Below, piece by piece: positions 36,124 through 45,534 of a DNA stretch of 64,000 nt; the stretch's first letter is position 1, and each line of letters opens with the position of its first letter. The notes below the pieces were generated by a model, which did not search any database, had not been told where the DNA came from, and worked only from the letters and a program-made list of their open reading frames with translations. This DNA is from Gottfriedia luciferensis. Its GTDB lineage: Bacteria; Bacillota; Bacilli; Bacillales; Bacillaceae_G. Both the position numbers and the translations under genes were made by a program. The stretch is from assembly GCF_001712755.1 (NCBI RefSeq), contig NZ_MDKC01000023.1:1-64000 (forward strand). The letters are read 5' to 3'.

Positions 36124-37218
36124 TTATCTTCTGCTTAAGATGTTGTGACCATTTGATAAGAATTGGCTACGAGATTTAGCCATTGTAGCAATACGCTCTT
36201 CAGCTAAACGGTCTGCAGCTAAATAAGTTGGAATACCGTCACGTTTTGAAATTTCAATAACTTTTGCAATGTTATCGTATAAGCCTTCAACTTTTTTCAT
36301 TGCACGGTCATAGTTGTATCCGTATAACTCATCAGCAACGTTAATTACTCCACCAGAATTGATTACATAGTCAGGAGCATAAACGATACCTAATTCATGG
36401 ATTAAATCACCATGACGAGTTTCTTTTAATTGGTTATTTGCAGAACCTGCAATAACTCTTGCTTTTAATTGTGGGATTGTTTTATCGTTAATTGTTGCAC
36501 CTAAAGCACATGGTGCATAAATATCACATTCTACTCCGTAAATATCATCTGGATCTACTGCTGTAGCACCAAATGCTTCTACTGCACGTTGTACAGCTTC
36601 TTTATTAATATCCGTTACGATTAATTGAGCACCTTCTTCATGTAAGTACTCGCAAAGGCTGTAAGCAACATTACCAACACCTTGGATTGCAATTTTTTTA
36701 CCTTCTAAGCTGTCAGTTCCAAATGCTTCTTTTGCAGCAGCTTTCATACCACGGTAAACACCAAATGCAGTAACTGGAGATGGATTACCTGAAGAACCGA
36801 ATGATGGTGAGATACCAGTTACATAATCAGTTTCTTCGTGGATTAAATCCATATCTGCAACAGTAGTACCTACGTCCTCAGCAGTAATGTATCGACCATT
36901 TAAGCCTTGGATATAACGACCAAATGCACGGAACATTGCTTCGTTTTTATCTTTACGTGGATCACCGATGATTACAGTTTTTCCTCCACCTAAGTTTAAG
37001 CCAGCAGCAGCATTTTTATAAGTCATACCTTTTGCTAAACGTAGAGCATCTTCAATTGCAGCTTCTTCTGATTCGTAAGTCCACATTCTTGTTCCACCTA
37101 AAGCTGGACCTAATGTAGTATCGTGGATCGCAATAATTGCTTTTAATCCTGATTCTTTATCTTGGCAGAAAACAACTTGCTCATAGTCATAAGTTTCTAA
37201 GTATTTGAAGATTTCCAT
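36124..37218 (-). CDS. bcd: Leucine (branched-chain amino acid) dehydrogenase
   Basis: 364 residues. Catalytic Lys in [19 protein letters not shown], Rossmann motif [17 protein letters not shown] and the C-terminal [19 protein letters not shown]. It deaminates Leu, Val and Ile to the keto acids used by the Bkd complex. 30 bp after ptb. Confidence 0.95.
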   Translation of the reverse strand: MEIFKYLETYDYEQVVFCQDKESGLKAIIAIHDTTLGPALGGTRMWTYESEEAAIEDALRLAKGMTYKNAAAGLNLGGGKTVIIGDPRKDKNEAMFRAFGRYIQGLNGRYITAEDVGTTVADMDLIHEETDYVTGISPSFGSSGNPSPVTAFGVYRGMKAAAKEAFGTDSLEGKKIAIQGVGNVAYSLCEYLHEEGAQLIVTDINKEAVQRAVEAFGATAVDPDDIYGVECDIYAPCALGATINDKTIPQLKARVIAGSANNQLKETRHGDLIHELGIVYAPDYVINSGGVINVADELYGYNYDRAMKKVEGLYDNIAKVIEISKRDGIPTYLAADRLAEERIATMAKSRSQFLSNGHNILSRR

Positions 37219-37248
37219 GTAATAACAGCTCCCTTAAAATGTGTAAGT

Positions 37249-38154
37249 TTAGTTTTTAGAATTACATATAGCTAATGCTAATGAATATAATTTTGTCATT
37301 GCAGAGTCAGAACGCGATGTTAAAACAATCGGTGCCTTTGCTCCAGCAATAAGTGCAGCCACTTCTGAGTTAGCCATAAAGACTAAAGATTTATATAAAA
37401 TATTTCCAGTTTCTATTGTAGGTACTAATAAAATATCAGCTTGCCCAGCAACTTCTCCAGTTAAGCCTTTATGTTTAGCTGCTTCAACAGAAATGGCATT
37501 ATCAAGCGCTAATGGTCCATCAACAATACAATTTTTAATTTGTCCTCTTGTATTCATGACAGTTAGTGTTGCTGCATCTAGTGTTGCTTGCATTGCAGGA
37601 TTTACTACTTCAACAGCTGCCAGTACAGCAACTTTAGGGGTTTCTATTCCTACTTTCCTTGCAATTTCAACACTGTTTTCAATAATTTTCACCTTTTGAT
37701 CTAACGTAGGTGCTATGTTCATCGCAGCATCTGTTACGATTACTGCATTTTCTCTACCTGGTACGTCGAATATTGCAACATGTGATAAAACACTTTTATC
37801 TCTTAAACCATATTCTTTGTTCAATACTTCTTTTAGAAGAACTGAAGATGAAAGATTACCTTTCATTACAATTGAAGCTTCACCAGAGCGAACAGCTACA
37901 ACTGCATTTTTAGCAGCCTCTTTGTTTGAATGAGAATGAACAATTTTTAGTCTTTCTGCAAATTGTTCGTTTTTTAATAATTCTTCATACATTTCATAGA
38001 TCGCTTGCTCGTTTCCGAAAAGTAAAAAGTTTGCTAAATCATTGTCTAATGCAAATGAAACTGCTTCTTTTACTTCGAAGTCCTCAGCAATAGCTACAGC
38101 AACAGTTTGCCTAGAATGATTTTTCGCACGTAACATTATATCTGTTAAATTCAT
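37249..38154 (-). CDS. ptb: Phosphate butyryltransferase
   Basis: 301 residues of the PTA/PTB family: AIVMKGNLSSSVLLKEVLNK, HVAIFDVPGRENAVIVTDAAMNIAPTLDQK and VDGPLALDNAIS. It exchanges CoA for phosphate on branched acyl groups, working with Buk. First gene after the sigma-54 promoter. Confidence 0.93.
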   Translation of the reverse strand: MNLTDIMLRAKNHSRQTVAVAIAEDFEVKEAVSFALDNDLANFLLFGNEQAIYEMYEELLKNEQFAERLKIVHSHSNKEAAKNAVVAVRSGEASIVMKGNLSSSVLLKEVLNKEYGLRDKSVLSHVAIFDVPGRENAVIVTDAAMNIAPTLDQKVKIIENSVEIARKVGIETPKVAVLAAVEVVNPAMQATLDAATLTVMNTRGQIKNCIVDGPLALDNAISVEAAKHKGLTGEVAGQADILLVPTIETGNILYKSLVFMANSEVAALIAGAKAPIVLTSRSDSAMTKLYSLALAICNSKN

Positions 38155-38190
38155 TGAAAGCCCTTCCTTTCATCCCCCTGCACTATATAA

Positions 38191-38207
38191 AGCAATTTGC
38201 GTGCCAA
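38191..38207 (-). promoter_or_regulatory. Sigma-54 (-24/-12) promoter of the bkd operon
   Basis: On the minus strand TTGGCACGCAAATTGCT matches the SigL consensus TTGGCAC-N5-TTGCT at every fixed position. It lies about 37 bp before ptb. Confidence 0.93.
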
Positions 38208-38267
38208 CTTTTAAAAAAGGATAAAACTATTTTAAAAATAGTTGAAAAGCCTTACATTACCAACAAT

Positions 38268-38284
38268 CTAGTACCAGGTACTAG
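38268..38284 (-). promoter_or_regulatory. Probable BkdR upstream activating site
   Basis: CTAGTACC-A-GGTACTAG is a perfect 8-bp inverted repeat about 60-75 bp upstream of the -24 box, between ptb and bkdR. Sigma-54 activators bind such palindromes; assignment to BkdR is inferred from position. Confidence 0.6.
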
Positions 38285-38352
38285 TAACACCAATAAATCT
38301 ATTCTACAACAATATTTTGAAAAATGACAGTAATTGTATGCAAAAATATTCA

Positions 38353-38376
38353 TAGCACGCAAATTATTGCGTGCTA
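38353..38376 (-). terminator. Hairpin over the bkdR stop codon
   Basis: TAGCACGCAA / TTGCGTGCTA ten-base perfect stem that includes the last codons and TAA of bkdR, followed on the minus strand by GAATATTTTTG. Weak or moderate terminator keeping bkdR transcripts from entering the sigma-54 operon. Confidence 0.6.
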
Positions 38377-40436
38377 TTTTTTGCAGTGTGGTATTTTTCC
38401 AATTTATAATATAAATTCCTTACTGATATTCCAAGCTCTTTTGCTGACCTTGTTTTATTGCCATTATTTTTCATTAATATCTTTTCAATAATTTCACCTT
38501 CATAATTGGTAACCATTTCATCAAGGGAGCTTATCTCTTCAGTATGAACTTCGTTATGATGAACAGATTGTTCTTGCTTAACTTGCACAATCGCTGATAA
38601 ATGTTCGGGTAGGATTTGTTTTTCATTAAATTTCATAAATATAACAGCTCTTCCTAGCACATTTTCTAATTCCCTAACATTACCAGGCCAATTGTAACTT
38701 TTTAATTTATTTAAAGCTGATAATGAGATTCCCTCAACATTTCGACCGTAGTCTTGATTGATTTTTGCTAATAATCTTTCGCCAATCGGTAAAATATCTT
38801 CAATTCGATCCTTTAGTGCAGGAATTATAATAGGAAGTTTATTTAATCGATAATAAAGATCTTCTCGAAACTTTCCTTCAATGATTGCTTCCTCCAGGTG
38901 AACATTCGTCGCAGCAATCACTCGCACATTTATAGGAATAGACTTTGTCCCACCAACGCGTCTTATTTCTTTCTCTTGTAGGACCCTTAATAGTTTGGCT
39001 TGCATTGCAGGTGATAATTCTCCAATTTCATCTAAGAAAATACTACCATTATTAGCTTCCTCAAAAAGTCCTCTTTTCCCACCACGTTTTGCACCAGAAA
39101 AAGCACCTTCTTCATAACCAAATAATTCACTTTCCAATAAAGTTTCAGAAATCGCAGCACAATTCACTCGAACGAATTTATTATATTTGCGATCGCTTTC
39201 ATTATGAATCGCATGAGCAAACAATTCTTTACCTGTTCCGGATTCTCCACGAAGTAATACGGTAGCAGGAGTGCTCGCAGCTAATTTCGCCTGCATGATC
39301 GCTAATTGAATACCTTCAGATTCACCTGCAATATCCTCGAAAGAGTACTTTGCCTCTAATGTTCTAATAATTTGGCGTGCTCTATGTAGCTCATTTGTTA
39401 ACTGTGAAATTTCAGATACATCATGGATTACTCCAACACTACCTTTTAGTTTCCCGTCAACGATTACAGGGGCCACATTAACTAGGACATCACGATTTTG
39501 CTTCCCGACTTTCATTCGATGTCCACGAACTGCTTGTTTTGTTTTCAACACTTTTAAATGCACACTTTCCCCTTCAGCAATATCAATCGTTGCATGTTTA
39601 CCAATAACTTGTTCACTTGATAATCCAGTCAGTCTTGTGTATGCCGGATTAATAATAATTCCATTTCCTTTTTCATCAACAACTGAAATTGCTTCATCCG
39701 AACTTTGAATGACTGCTTCAAGCATGCTATAAACTTCTTTTAAATTTGTAACCTCTTCTGCTAAATCGATTACCTCAGTATCATCTTTAAAAACAGAAAT
39801 TGCACCTTCAAGTTCACCATCTTCTCGAAAGATTGGAATTCGAGTCGTAAAAATCTTACTTCCATTAATTAAAATATGCTCTTGATTAATTTCCTTCTTT
39901 TTTGTTTGAAGAACGCGGGGTAATTTACTAGTAGGGACAACATCCAATATATACCTACCAATCGCAGCATCTTTATCAGTATGTAACATTCTTTCTGCAG
40001 AGCGATTAAATAAAAGAATTTTTCCCCATTTATCAACCACAATCATCCCATCATGAGTGTTGTCCAAAATGAGTTCTTGTTGTCTTTTTTTATTATCGAT
40101 TAAATTAAAAAGTGATTCTTTTTCTTGAACAAGATCAGATATCATTTTTGCAACAGAACCTGGGATTACTAAAGTATTCTTAGATTTATACTCGATTAAT
40201 TCCTGGTAAATGGTTTCATCTCCAGTGGTATTTATGACAACATCAATCTCTTCGTTTAAATTAGACTTCCAATCCTTTAGTATTGGAATGTGTAAGCTTT
40301 TAGCAAATTCTAAACCTTTAGCCTCTTTTATCATATCTACTACTGCAACAACATGAAATAAATCAGAATGTGATAGAAGCTTTAATACAGCTGTGCCTCC
40401 TGTTCCCATTCCAACGATCATTACGTTTTGTTTCAT
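38364..40436 (-). CDS. bkdR: Sigma-54-dependent transcriptional activator BkdR
   Basis: 690 residues. An N-terminal Rossmann-like segment ([20 protein letters not shown]..) is followed by two PAS domains (about 130-235 and 240-340), the AAA+ domain with Walker [12 protein letters not shown], the sigma-54 contact loop as GAFSGA (usual form GAFTGA) and Walker [11 protein letters not shown], then a Fis-type HTH ([20 protein letters not shown]). It activates the neighbouring sigma-54 promoter, probably in response to branched-chain amino acids or their derivatives. Length matches the B. subtilis protein. Confidence 0.93.
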   Translation of the reverse strand: MKQNVMIVGMGTGGTAVLKLLSHSDLFHVVAVVDMIKEAKGLEFAKSLHIPILKDWKSNLNEEIDVVINTTGDETIYQELIEYKSKNTLVIPGSVAKMISDLVQEKESLFNLIDNKKRQQELILDNTHDGMIVVDKWGKILLFNRSAERMLHTDKDAAIGRYILDVVPTSKLPRVLQTKKKEINQEHILINGSKIFTTRIPIFREDGELEGAISVFKDDTEVIDLAEEVTNLKEVYSMLEAVIQSSDEAISVVDEKGNGIIINPAYTRLTGLSSEQVIGKHATIDIAEGESVHLKVLKTKQAVRGHRMKVGKQNRDVLVNVAPVIVDGKLKGSVGVIHDVSEISQLTNELHRARQIIRTLEAKYSFEDIAGESEGIQLAIMQAKLAASTPATVLLRGESGTGKELFAHAIHNESDRKYNKFVRVNCAAISETLLESELFGYEEGAFSGAKRGGKRGLFEEANNGSIFLDEIGELSPAMQAKLLRVLQEKEIRRVGGTKSIPINVRVIAATNVHLEEAIIEGKFREDLYYRLNKLPIIIPALKDRIEDILPIGERLLAKINQDYGRNVEGISLSALNKLKSYNWPGNVRELENVLGRAVIFMKFNEKQILPEHLSAIVQVKQEQSVHHNEVHTEEISSLDEMVTNYEGEIIEKILMKNNGNKTRSAKELGISVRNLYYKLEKYHTAKNSTQ

Positions 40437-40532
40437 CTTAGTTCACCTACTAATTTCAACAAATTATTAAACACATTAGACTATTATATATATAAAGTCA
40501 TTCTTTCGTCTATTTCAAATGTTTTATAAGTC

Positions 40533-40561
40533 TTGACAACACTATCCTTGTATAAGATTAT
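40533..40561 (+). promoter_or_regulatory. Sigma-A-type promoter of yqzF
   Basis: TTGACA (40533-40538), 17-bp spacer and GATTAT (40556-40561), about 55 bp before the ATG. Confidence 0.6.
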
Positions 40562-40616
40562 GAAGAAAGAGAATTACGTAAATTTATTGTTACTTTTATC
40601 GGAGGAATTAATAAAC

Positions 40617-40865
40617 ATGAAAGAATCATTTACACGTATGTTAGCATTCGTTGTGATTGTTGTACCAATAGCTTTAGCAGTTATCGGAATTAAATTACTT
40701 CGTGATACGGTATTTCTAATCCATTCTTTTGGCATTCCAAATCTTCCATTACAATTATTAATCGGGCTTGTATCATTAGGAGTCGGTTTTTATTTAGTCG
40801 GAAGCTTTGTATTATTTAGAGATCGTAAACGAAACAAAGTTCAAGGCAGATTTTTAAAAAGATAA
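40617..40865 (+). CDS. yqzF: DUF2627 membrane protein YqzF
   Basis: 82 residues from ATG at 40617 with GGAGGA upstream; longer in-frame starts run into the promoter. MKESFTRMLAFVVIVVPIALAVIGIKLLRDTVF is the DUF2627 signature (helix, then I-K-x-x-R-D), followed by a second helix and a basic tail FRDRKRNKVQ. Function unknown. B. subtilis yqzF lies at the same spot beside bkdR. Confidence 0.88.
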   Translation: MKESFTRMLAFVVIVVPIALAVIGIKLLRDTVFLIHSFGIPNLPLQLLIGLVSLGVGFYLVGSFVLFRDRKRNKVQGRFLKR

Positions 40866-40921
40866 TTTTTGTCGGAGTATAACTTAGGTCTCATTAAAAC
40901 CAAAAGATAAATAACAAAACA

Positions 40922-40949
40922 AAAAAAGTGCTGATGAGAGCACTTTTTT
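40922..40949. terminator. Bidirectional terminator between yqzF and yqiK
   Basis: AAAAAGTGCT / AGCACTTTTT stem with A and T runs between convergent genes. Confidence 0.88.
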
Positions 40950-41683
40950 TATTTACTAAGAAGTTGACTTCTAACTTGGAAAGCTAGTTCTGGATAGTCA
41001 GTAATAATCGCTGTACAATTGACTTCAAATAATCGTTTCATAACAGCTGGTTCATTAATTGTATATGGTCTTACGGCTATGTGATGTTCAATAGTTTCTT
41101 CGATTTGTTCATCAGTAATAATGCGATAATTAGGATGAATTGCCTTTGCTTTATAATCTTCAGCAATCTTCCACGGTTCTTTACTTCTTCTATTAAATAG
41201 AACTGCTGTTTCAATATCCGGTGCCATTAAGTGGAACTTAAGCATACTTTTATGATTAAAGGAAGATAAAACGATTCTTTTTTCAAATTCATATGAACGG
41301 ATTAAATTTATTACTCGTTCCTCAAGTCCATGGTATTCAATTTTATCATTTTTTAATTCAACATTGATACTAAAGTTATTTCCTTTTGCCCATTCAAATA
41401 CTTCTTTTAAGGTTGGAATTGTGCACCCCTTGAATTGGCGTTTAAATCGATAACTTGCATCAAATTGCTTTAATTCAGCTAAAGTATAGTCTTTAACAAA
41501 ACCCTTACCATTCGTTGTACGATTTATTGTTTCATCATGAATAACAACGATTTCACCATCTTTTGATAAGTGTACATCTAACTCTATGCCGTCTGCTCCT
41601 AAATCTTCACATGCCATAAAAGAAACCATTGTATTTTCTGGGTAGGTTCCTGCAGCACCTCGATGACCAATAATATCAACCAC
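40949..41683 (-). CDS. yqiK: Glycerophosphodiester phosphodiesterase (YqiK-like)
   Basis: 244 residues, GTG start at 41683 behind AAGGGGGG. GDPD motifs: IIGHRGAAGTYPENTMVSF, DGIELDVHLSKDGEIVVIHDETINRTTNG (metal Glu, Asp and catalytic His) and a C-terminal ITDYPELA. No signal peptide, so cytosolic. It hydrolyses glycerophosphodiesters to glycerol-3-phosphate and an alcohol. Confidence 0.9.
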   Translation of the reverse strand: MVDIIGHRGAAGTYPENTMVSFMACEDLGADGIELDVHLSKDGEIVVIHDETINRTTNGKGFVKDYTLAELKQFDASYRFKRQFKGCTIPTLKEVFEWAKGNNFSINVELKNDKIEYHGLEERVINLIRSYEFEKRIVLSSFNHKSMLKFHLMAPDIETAVLFNRRSKEPWKIAEDYKAKAIHPNYRIITDEQIEETIEHHIAVRPYTINEPAVMKRLFEVNCTAIITDYPELAFQVRSQLLSK

Positions 41684-41767
41684 TCAAATTCCCCCCTTGT
41701 TGAGAAAATATGTACTTTCTTCTTTTTCTTATTGTATACTAATTTTACGAAACTAAGGAGGATTATT

Positions 41768-41935
41768 ATGCGACCATTGCAAATTTCGCCTGAGACTGCA
41801 ATTTTACTTTCTAAGAAATTAAACGTTCCTTTAGAACAAATTATGCATATGCCACAGCATATATTAATGAAAAAGTTGATGGAATTGGATTTGTCTAAAG
41901 GCGAAGAAGCTTCAGAGGATCACGAATCTAAATAG
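41768..41935 (+). CDS. yycC: YycC-like small protein
   Basis: 55 residues from ATG at 41768 with AAGGAGG eight bases ahead. MRPLQISPETAILLSKKLNVPLEQIMHMPQHIL matches the YycC family almost throughout. Function unknown; soluble, helical, acidic tail. Ends in a strong terminator. Confidence 0.82.
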   Translation: MRPLQISPETAILLSKKLNVPLEQIMHMPQHILMKKLMELDLSKGEEASEDHESK

Positions 41936-41959
41936 TATATCAGTGTTAATAAAGAAGGC

Positions 41960-41987
41960 AGAAGTAGTTTTTCTACTTCTTTTTTTA
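41960..41987 (+). terminator. Terminator of yycC
   Basis: AGAAGTAG, TTTTT loop, CTACTTCT and seven T. Confidence 0.92.
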
Positions 41988-42164
41988 TGCACCTTTTTTA
42001 TTAATTCTAATCTTAAATTACATTTTTATGTAAAATTGTACAAATAATTAACAATTATGAGCTAATTTTAATTTAAACTTCCTTTCATATTAATTAGTTT
42101 TCAAGTAAAATGTAATGTATTGTGTATATTTTATAACGAATAGTATTTATGGAGGTATTTTTAA

Positions 42165-42965
42165 ATGTTACCTGATTGGTTAATTGGTTTGATCATGGGG
42201 ATGGTAGAAGGATTAACTGAATTTTTACCGGTTTCTTCTACTGGTCATATGATTTTAGTTGCTGATTTATTAAATTTCACAGGTGAGAAGGCTTCATTTT
42301 TTGAAGTAATTGTTCAACTTGGTTCAATTCTAGCGGTAGTTGTTGTTTTTTGGAAACGACTTTGGTCAGTATTAGGAGTTAAATCAGATGGTTATAGACA
42401 AACAAACCTCAACTTAATTCATATTATTATCGGTGCTATTCCAGCCGGGATTGTAGGGCTAATATTCCATGATTTCATTAAAGATGTTTTATTCTCACCT
42501 AAAACGGTTGTAATCGGATTAGTAGCTGGCGGTATTTTATTAATTGTTGCTGAAAAAGTCTCTAAACAACCTAAATCATCTGATTTAGATCACATCTCAT
42601 ATAAACAAGCTTTTATTATTGGTTGCTTCCAAATGCTAGCTTTATGGCCGGGATTTTCACGATCAGGCTCTACTATTGCTGGGGGATTATTATTTGGTTT
42701 AGATCGAAAAACTTCTGCAGAATTTACTTTTATTTTAGCAGTACCAATGATGATTGCTGCAAGTGGATTAGATTTTGTTAAAAATATCGATATTTTAAGT
42801 GCTTCAGATTTACCATTATTCGCAACTGGATTCATCACTGCATTCGTAGTTGCATTACTTGCGATCGTTTCCTTCCTAAAATTATTAGAGAAAGTAAAAC
42901 TAACAGGTTTTGCAGTTTATCGTTTTATTGTAGCAATTGTTTTCACGATTGTATTTATATTTTAA
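42165..42965 (+). CDS. uppP: Undecaprenyl-diphosphatase
   Basis: 266 residues, eight predicted helices. Both BacA/UppP motifs are intact: [19 protein letters not shown] near the N-terminus and [17 protein letters not shown] in the middle. It dephosphorylates undecaprenyl-PP to recycle the cell-wall lipid carrier; overexpression gives bacitracin resistance in the family. Monocistronic with its own terminator. Confidence 0.95.
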   Translation: MLPDWLIGLIMGMVEGLTEFLPVSSTGHMILVADLLNFTGEKASFFEVIVQLGSILAVVVVFWKRLWSVLGVKSDGYRQTNLNLIHIIIGAIPAGIVGLIFHDFIKDVLFSPKTVVIGLVAGGILLIVAEKVSKQPKSSDLDHISYKQAFIIGCFQMLALWPGFSRSGSTIAGGLLFGLDRKTSAEFTFILAVPMMIAASGLDFVKNIDILSASDLPLFATGFITAFVVALLAIVSFLKLLEKVKLTGFAVYRFIVAIVFTIVFIF

Positions 42966-42982
42966 TTAAAAACTACGAAAAG

Positions 42983-43016
42983 ATAGGACAACCATATTGG
43001 TAGTCCTATTTTTTTA
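42983..43016 (+). terminator. Terminator of uppP
   Basis: ATAGGACAACCA pairs with TGGTAGTCCTAT (one mismatch), followed by TTTTTTTATTT. Confidence 0.88.
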
Positions 43017-43054
43017 TTTCTGTATTCAACTTATCGGTTTATTTTACAAATGGA

Positions 43055-43089
43055 AAAGGCTATTCGTACAACGTATACGAATAGCCTTT
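43055..43089. terminator. Second strong hairpin downstream of uppP
   Basis: Fourteen-base perfect stem AAAGGCTATTCGTA / TACGAATAGCCTTT with a 7-base loop; A-run before, T-rich after, so it could act on either strand. Confidence 0.65.
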
Positions 43090-43123
43090 GTAATATATAT
43101 GTTAGTTTTATTTAAATTTAAAA

Positions 43124-43208
43124 ATTGTTGTCTATTGGCGAAAGCCCTACCTCTCTTTCGCAATTCGGCTCCAGGGCCGTTCCATTAGGCAGCTTGTTTC
43201 ACAACAAT
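43124..43208. mobile_element. 85-bp MITE-like element A with 8-bp terminal inverted repeats
   Basis: Bounded by ATTGTTGT and ACAACAAT. The inside is much more GC-rich than the surroundings (TTCGGCTCCAGGGCCGTTCC). A shadow frame ends NSAPGPFH, a peptide ending I associate with interspersed repeats in Bacillus genomes rather than real proteins. No coding capacity; likely a non-autonomous repeat. Confidence 0.6.
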
Positions 43209-43504
43209 CTTCACTAACAGACACTACTACTAATTTTTAAATAAGGTTGAAATAGCTGACGCGTCATGGAATACGTCCAATTTTCTCCCAAATTTTCGTA
43301 GTAATAATATCGTTTTTCTAACAGTTATCAGTGGCGCAATAAGTATTATAGCATACTACAAATTATTACGCAAACTAATTTTTATAAAGTGTAAATTCAA
43401 CGGTTCTAGCTTTCACTGTCTTAAAGTACAATTATTGTTTTTCAACATCAAAAGAAAACGTTTTCAATTAAATTACCAAATTTTCGTAAAAGGAGTAAAG
43501 TGAT

Positions 43505-43632
43505 GTTGATTTCCACTACAGGATGCTCGCTTTCCATTGGGCGAGATTCTTTAGCCTCCTCGGCAAGCCTGCGGGGTCTAAGCCTTCCCGCTAATCCCAT
43601 AGGAGTCGAGCACCCCTTTAGTTCCAATCAAC
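43505..43632. mobile_element. 128-bp interspersed Bacillus repeat element B
   Basis: Starts GTTGATTTCCACTACAGGAT and ends TTCCAATCAAC, so GTTGATT / AATCAAC are inverted ends. The GC-rich inside (GATGCTCGC, GCCTCCTCGG, GCGGGGTCT, GGAGTCGAGCACC) is a pattern I know as a widespread intergenic repeat in Bacillus and Geobacillus relatives. Any frame through it is not a gene. The remainder of 43209-44127 is AT-rich; a cre-like GAAAACGTTTTC occurs near 43455. Confidence 0.7.
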
Positions 43633-43950
43633 TTACTCATAAAAATAAGTCTGCAATAAACCATAATCAAAAAGCCTTTACTTAGAGTAACCTAACCGTT
43701 GTGTATTAATCAGTTTGTAGGTCAACTAATATCGAACTTTAATTAAACCAATCAACTGAATTTGTTTTCTAAAATTTGCTCATAATATTTTTAACTTCAG
43801 AAAAAAACATTACTAGTGATTTTGAATCATAAAATTGCTTAAAATATTAACATTTAAAACCAATGATATATCATCCAAAAAATGATTATATATAAATAAG
43901 TTCAATTTAATGTCCGTTTTCCCTATTGACCATATTATATTTCAACACTA

Positions 43951-43989
43951 AAAAGAAAACGTTGTCTACGATAGACAACGTTTTCTTTT
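43951..43989. terminator. Strong bidirectional hairpin downstream of spo0A
   Basis: Perfect stem AAAAGAAAACGTTGTCTA / TAGACAACGTTTTCTTTT with a 3-base loop. It is the first strong stop on the minus strand after spo0A (about 140 bp beyond its TAA). Confidence 0.85.
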
Positions 43990-44127
43990 TACTATTATAT
44001 AATTGCTAATGCGAAAAAAGTACCGAAGATCTCGTAAGAAGTTATTCGCTAAGAGAAATGTCTGTGGAATCACTGTTAGAAGTTAATCGGAATTGAATTT
44101 TTCTTTAGAAATTAATGCTAAAATAAA

Positions 44128-44916
44128 TTAAGAAGCTTTATGTTCTAAACGTAATTTATCAGCTACCATTGCAATAAATTCTGAATTTGTTGGTTTTGCT
44201 TTTGACATTGAAATTGTATAACCGAATAATGTAGAAATACTATCGATATTGCCACGGCTCCATGCTACTTCAATCGCATGTCGAATTGCACGTTCAACTC
44301 GGCTAGCTGTTGTATTAAACTTTTTAGCGATATCTGGATATAAAACTTTTGTAATTGAACCTAAAAGCTCAATATCGTTGTATACCATCGAAATCGCTTC
44401 ACGTAAATACATATATCCTTTAATATGTGCAGGTACCCCAATTTCATGGATGATACTTGTGATACTAGCATCTAAGTTACGTGGCTTGCTTTCGTAATTA
44501 GAAACTAAAGAAGGTGCATTACGTTTCGTTACCGCACTACCCTTTCCAACTACTTGACGGATATTGCTGATTAAATGCTCCATATCAAATGGTTTTAAAA
44601 TAAAATATGATGCACCAAGGTCAACAGCTTTTTTAGTAACATCCTCTTGACCAAATGCTGTTAGCATAATTACGTTTGGAATTTTTTCCACTAAGCCAGC
44701 GCGTAAACGATCTAAAACCGCTAATCCATCTAAATGTGGCATAATAATATCTAAGACTAGCACATCTGGCTTTTTATCCTTCACTAGAGGCAAGCAGTCT
44801 TGTCCATTAAACGCAACACCAACCACTTCCATATCTGTTTGTGCGTTAATGTAGTTTTCTAACATAATAACAAGTTCTTTATTATCATCAACTAATAATA
44901 CTTTAATTTTCTCCAC
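44128..44916 (-). CDS. spo0A: Master sporulation regulator Spo0A
   Basis: 262 residues. Receiver domain ([11 protein letters not shown] acidic pair, phospho-Asp in [13 protein letters not shown], Thr in VIMLTAFGQ, Lys in FILKPFD) and the Spo0A_C DNA-binding domain with [22 protein letters not shown] as recognition helix. Phosphorylated by the phosphorelay, it binds TGTCGAA boxes to repress abrB and switch on early sporulation genes. Located next to spoIVB as in B. subtilis. Confidence 0.97.
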   Translation of the reverse strand: MEKIKVLLVDDNKELVIMLENYINAQTDMEVVGVAFNGQDCLPLVKDKKPDVLVLDIIMPHLDGLAVLDRLRAGLVEKIPNVIMLTAFGQEDVTKKAVDLGASYFILKPFDMEHLISNIRQVVGKGSAVTKRNAPSLVSNYESKPRNLDASITSIIHEIGVPAHIKGYMYLREAISMVYNDIELLGSITKVLYPDIAKKFNTTASRVERAIRHAIEVAWSRGNIDSISTLFGYTISMSKAKPTNSEFIAMVADKLRLEHKAS

Positions 44917-45494
44917 GCCCGTTCCTCCCTACATCCTCTATAGTGAATTTTCATTACTTATTACCGATAATTTCGACAATAAAAATTTATTTCCTGTTTT
45001 TATTATAAATTCTGAATATTTTTATTAATATAGATAGTTTTCTTCAATTTCTTCTAGCATTCGACGATTGCGTTAAAAACTACTATGTAATAAGTCGAAT
45101 TATACATATAATTCATTATATAAAAAATGAAATAGTATGTAAATTTATAATTTTTAATATAAATTTACAATTCTGTAACATCAACCGTCATATCAACCAT
45201 CCTTTACATTAAATTTTTTTTAATCTTTCGTTGTTGCTAATAGTATATTACCATTTTTTCCCTATTTTGACTTATTTTTAACAAAATACACTACAAAATA
45301 TTTACTGTGTTGAAACAAATGTTGAAACCAATTCATAAAGGGAAAGGGGGATTTTTGAGTATTTTTATGTGAGATCCATTTTACTTTGAAAGGATATTAA
45401 ACACTTATGAGAGGTCCTGTGTAGCCCTTTAAGCCTTCTCACATGAAAAGATATGGCTTTACAGAACTCGAGCATCTGCAGTGCATTTAAACAT
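44917..45494. other. spo0A upstream region
   Basis: About 580 bp without a gene between spoIVB and spo0A. It should contain the vegetative and sporulation promoters of spo0A. A perfect 0A box and two near matches (around 45060 and 45095) lie in the proximal part; no other structure is clear. Confidence 0.5.
44972..44978 (-). promoter_or_regulatory. 0A box (Spo0A autoregulation)
   Basis: TGTCGAA on the minus strand, exact match to the Spo0A~P site, 56 bp before the spo0A start. Autoregulation through such boxes is established in B. subtilis; here it is inferred by position. Confidence 0.5.
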
Positions 45495-45531
45495 AAAAAT
45501 ACACCTACATAATTAGTTAGGTGTATTTTTT
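45495..45531 (-). terminator. Terminator of spoIVB
   Basis: AAAAATACACCTA / TAGGTGTATTTTT stem with T-run on the minus strand, ending at the stop codon. Confidence 0.9.
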
Positions 45532-45534
45532 AAA

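Noticed and set aside
42997-43188. Small ORF ending NSAPGPFH
   Set aside because: It begins in the uppP terminator and ends inside the MITE-like element; no ribosome site.
43124-43208. Cyclic-di-GMP or other riboswitch
   Set aside because: The conserved aptamer positions are absent on both strands and no downstream gene is placed to be controlled.
43453-43467. Catabolite-responsive element (GAAAACGTTTTC)
   Set aside because: Near consensus, but no promoter or gene follows within several hundred bases.
43500-43685. Small ORF across the second repeat element
   Set aside because: It is a frame through an interspersed repeat; no conserved protein.
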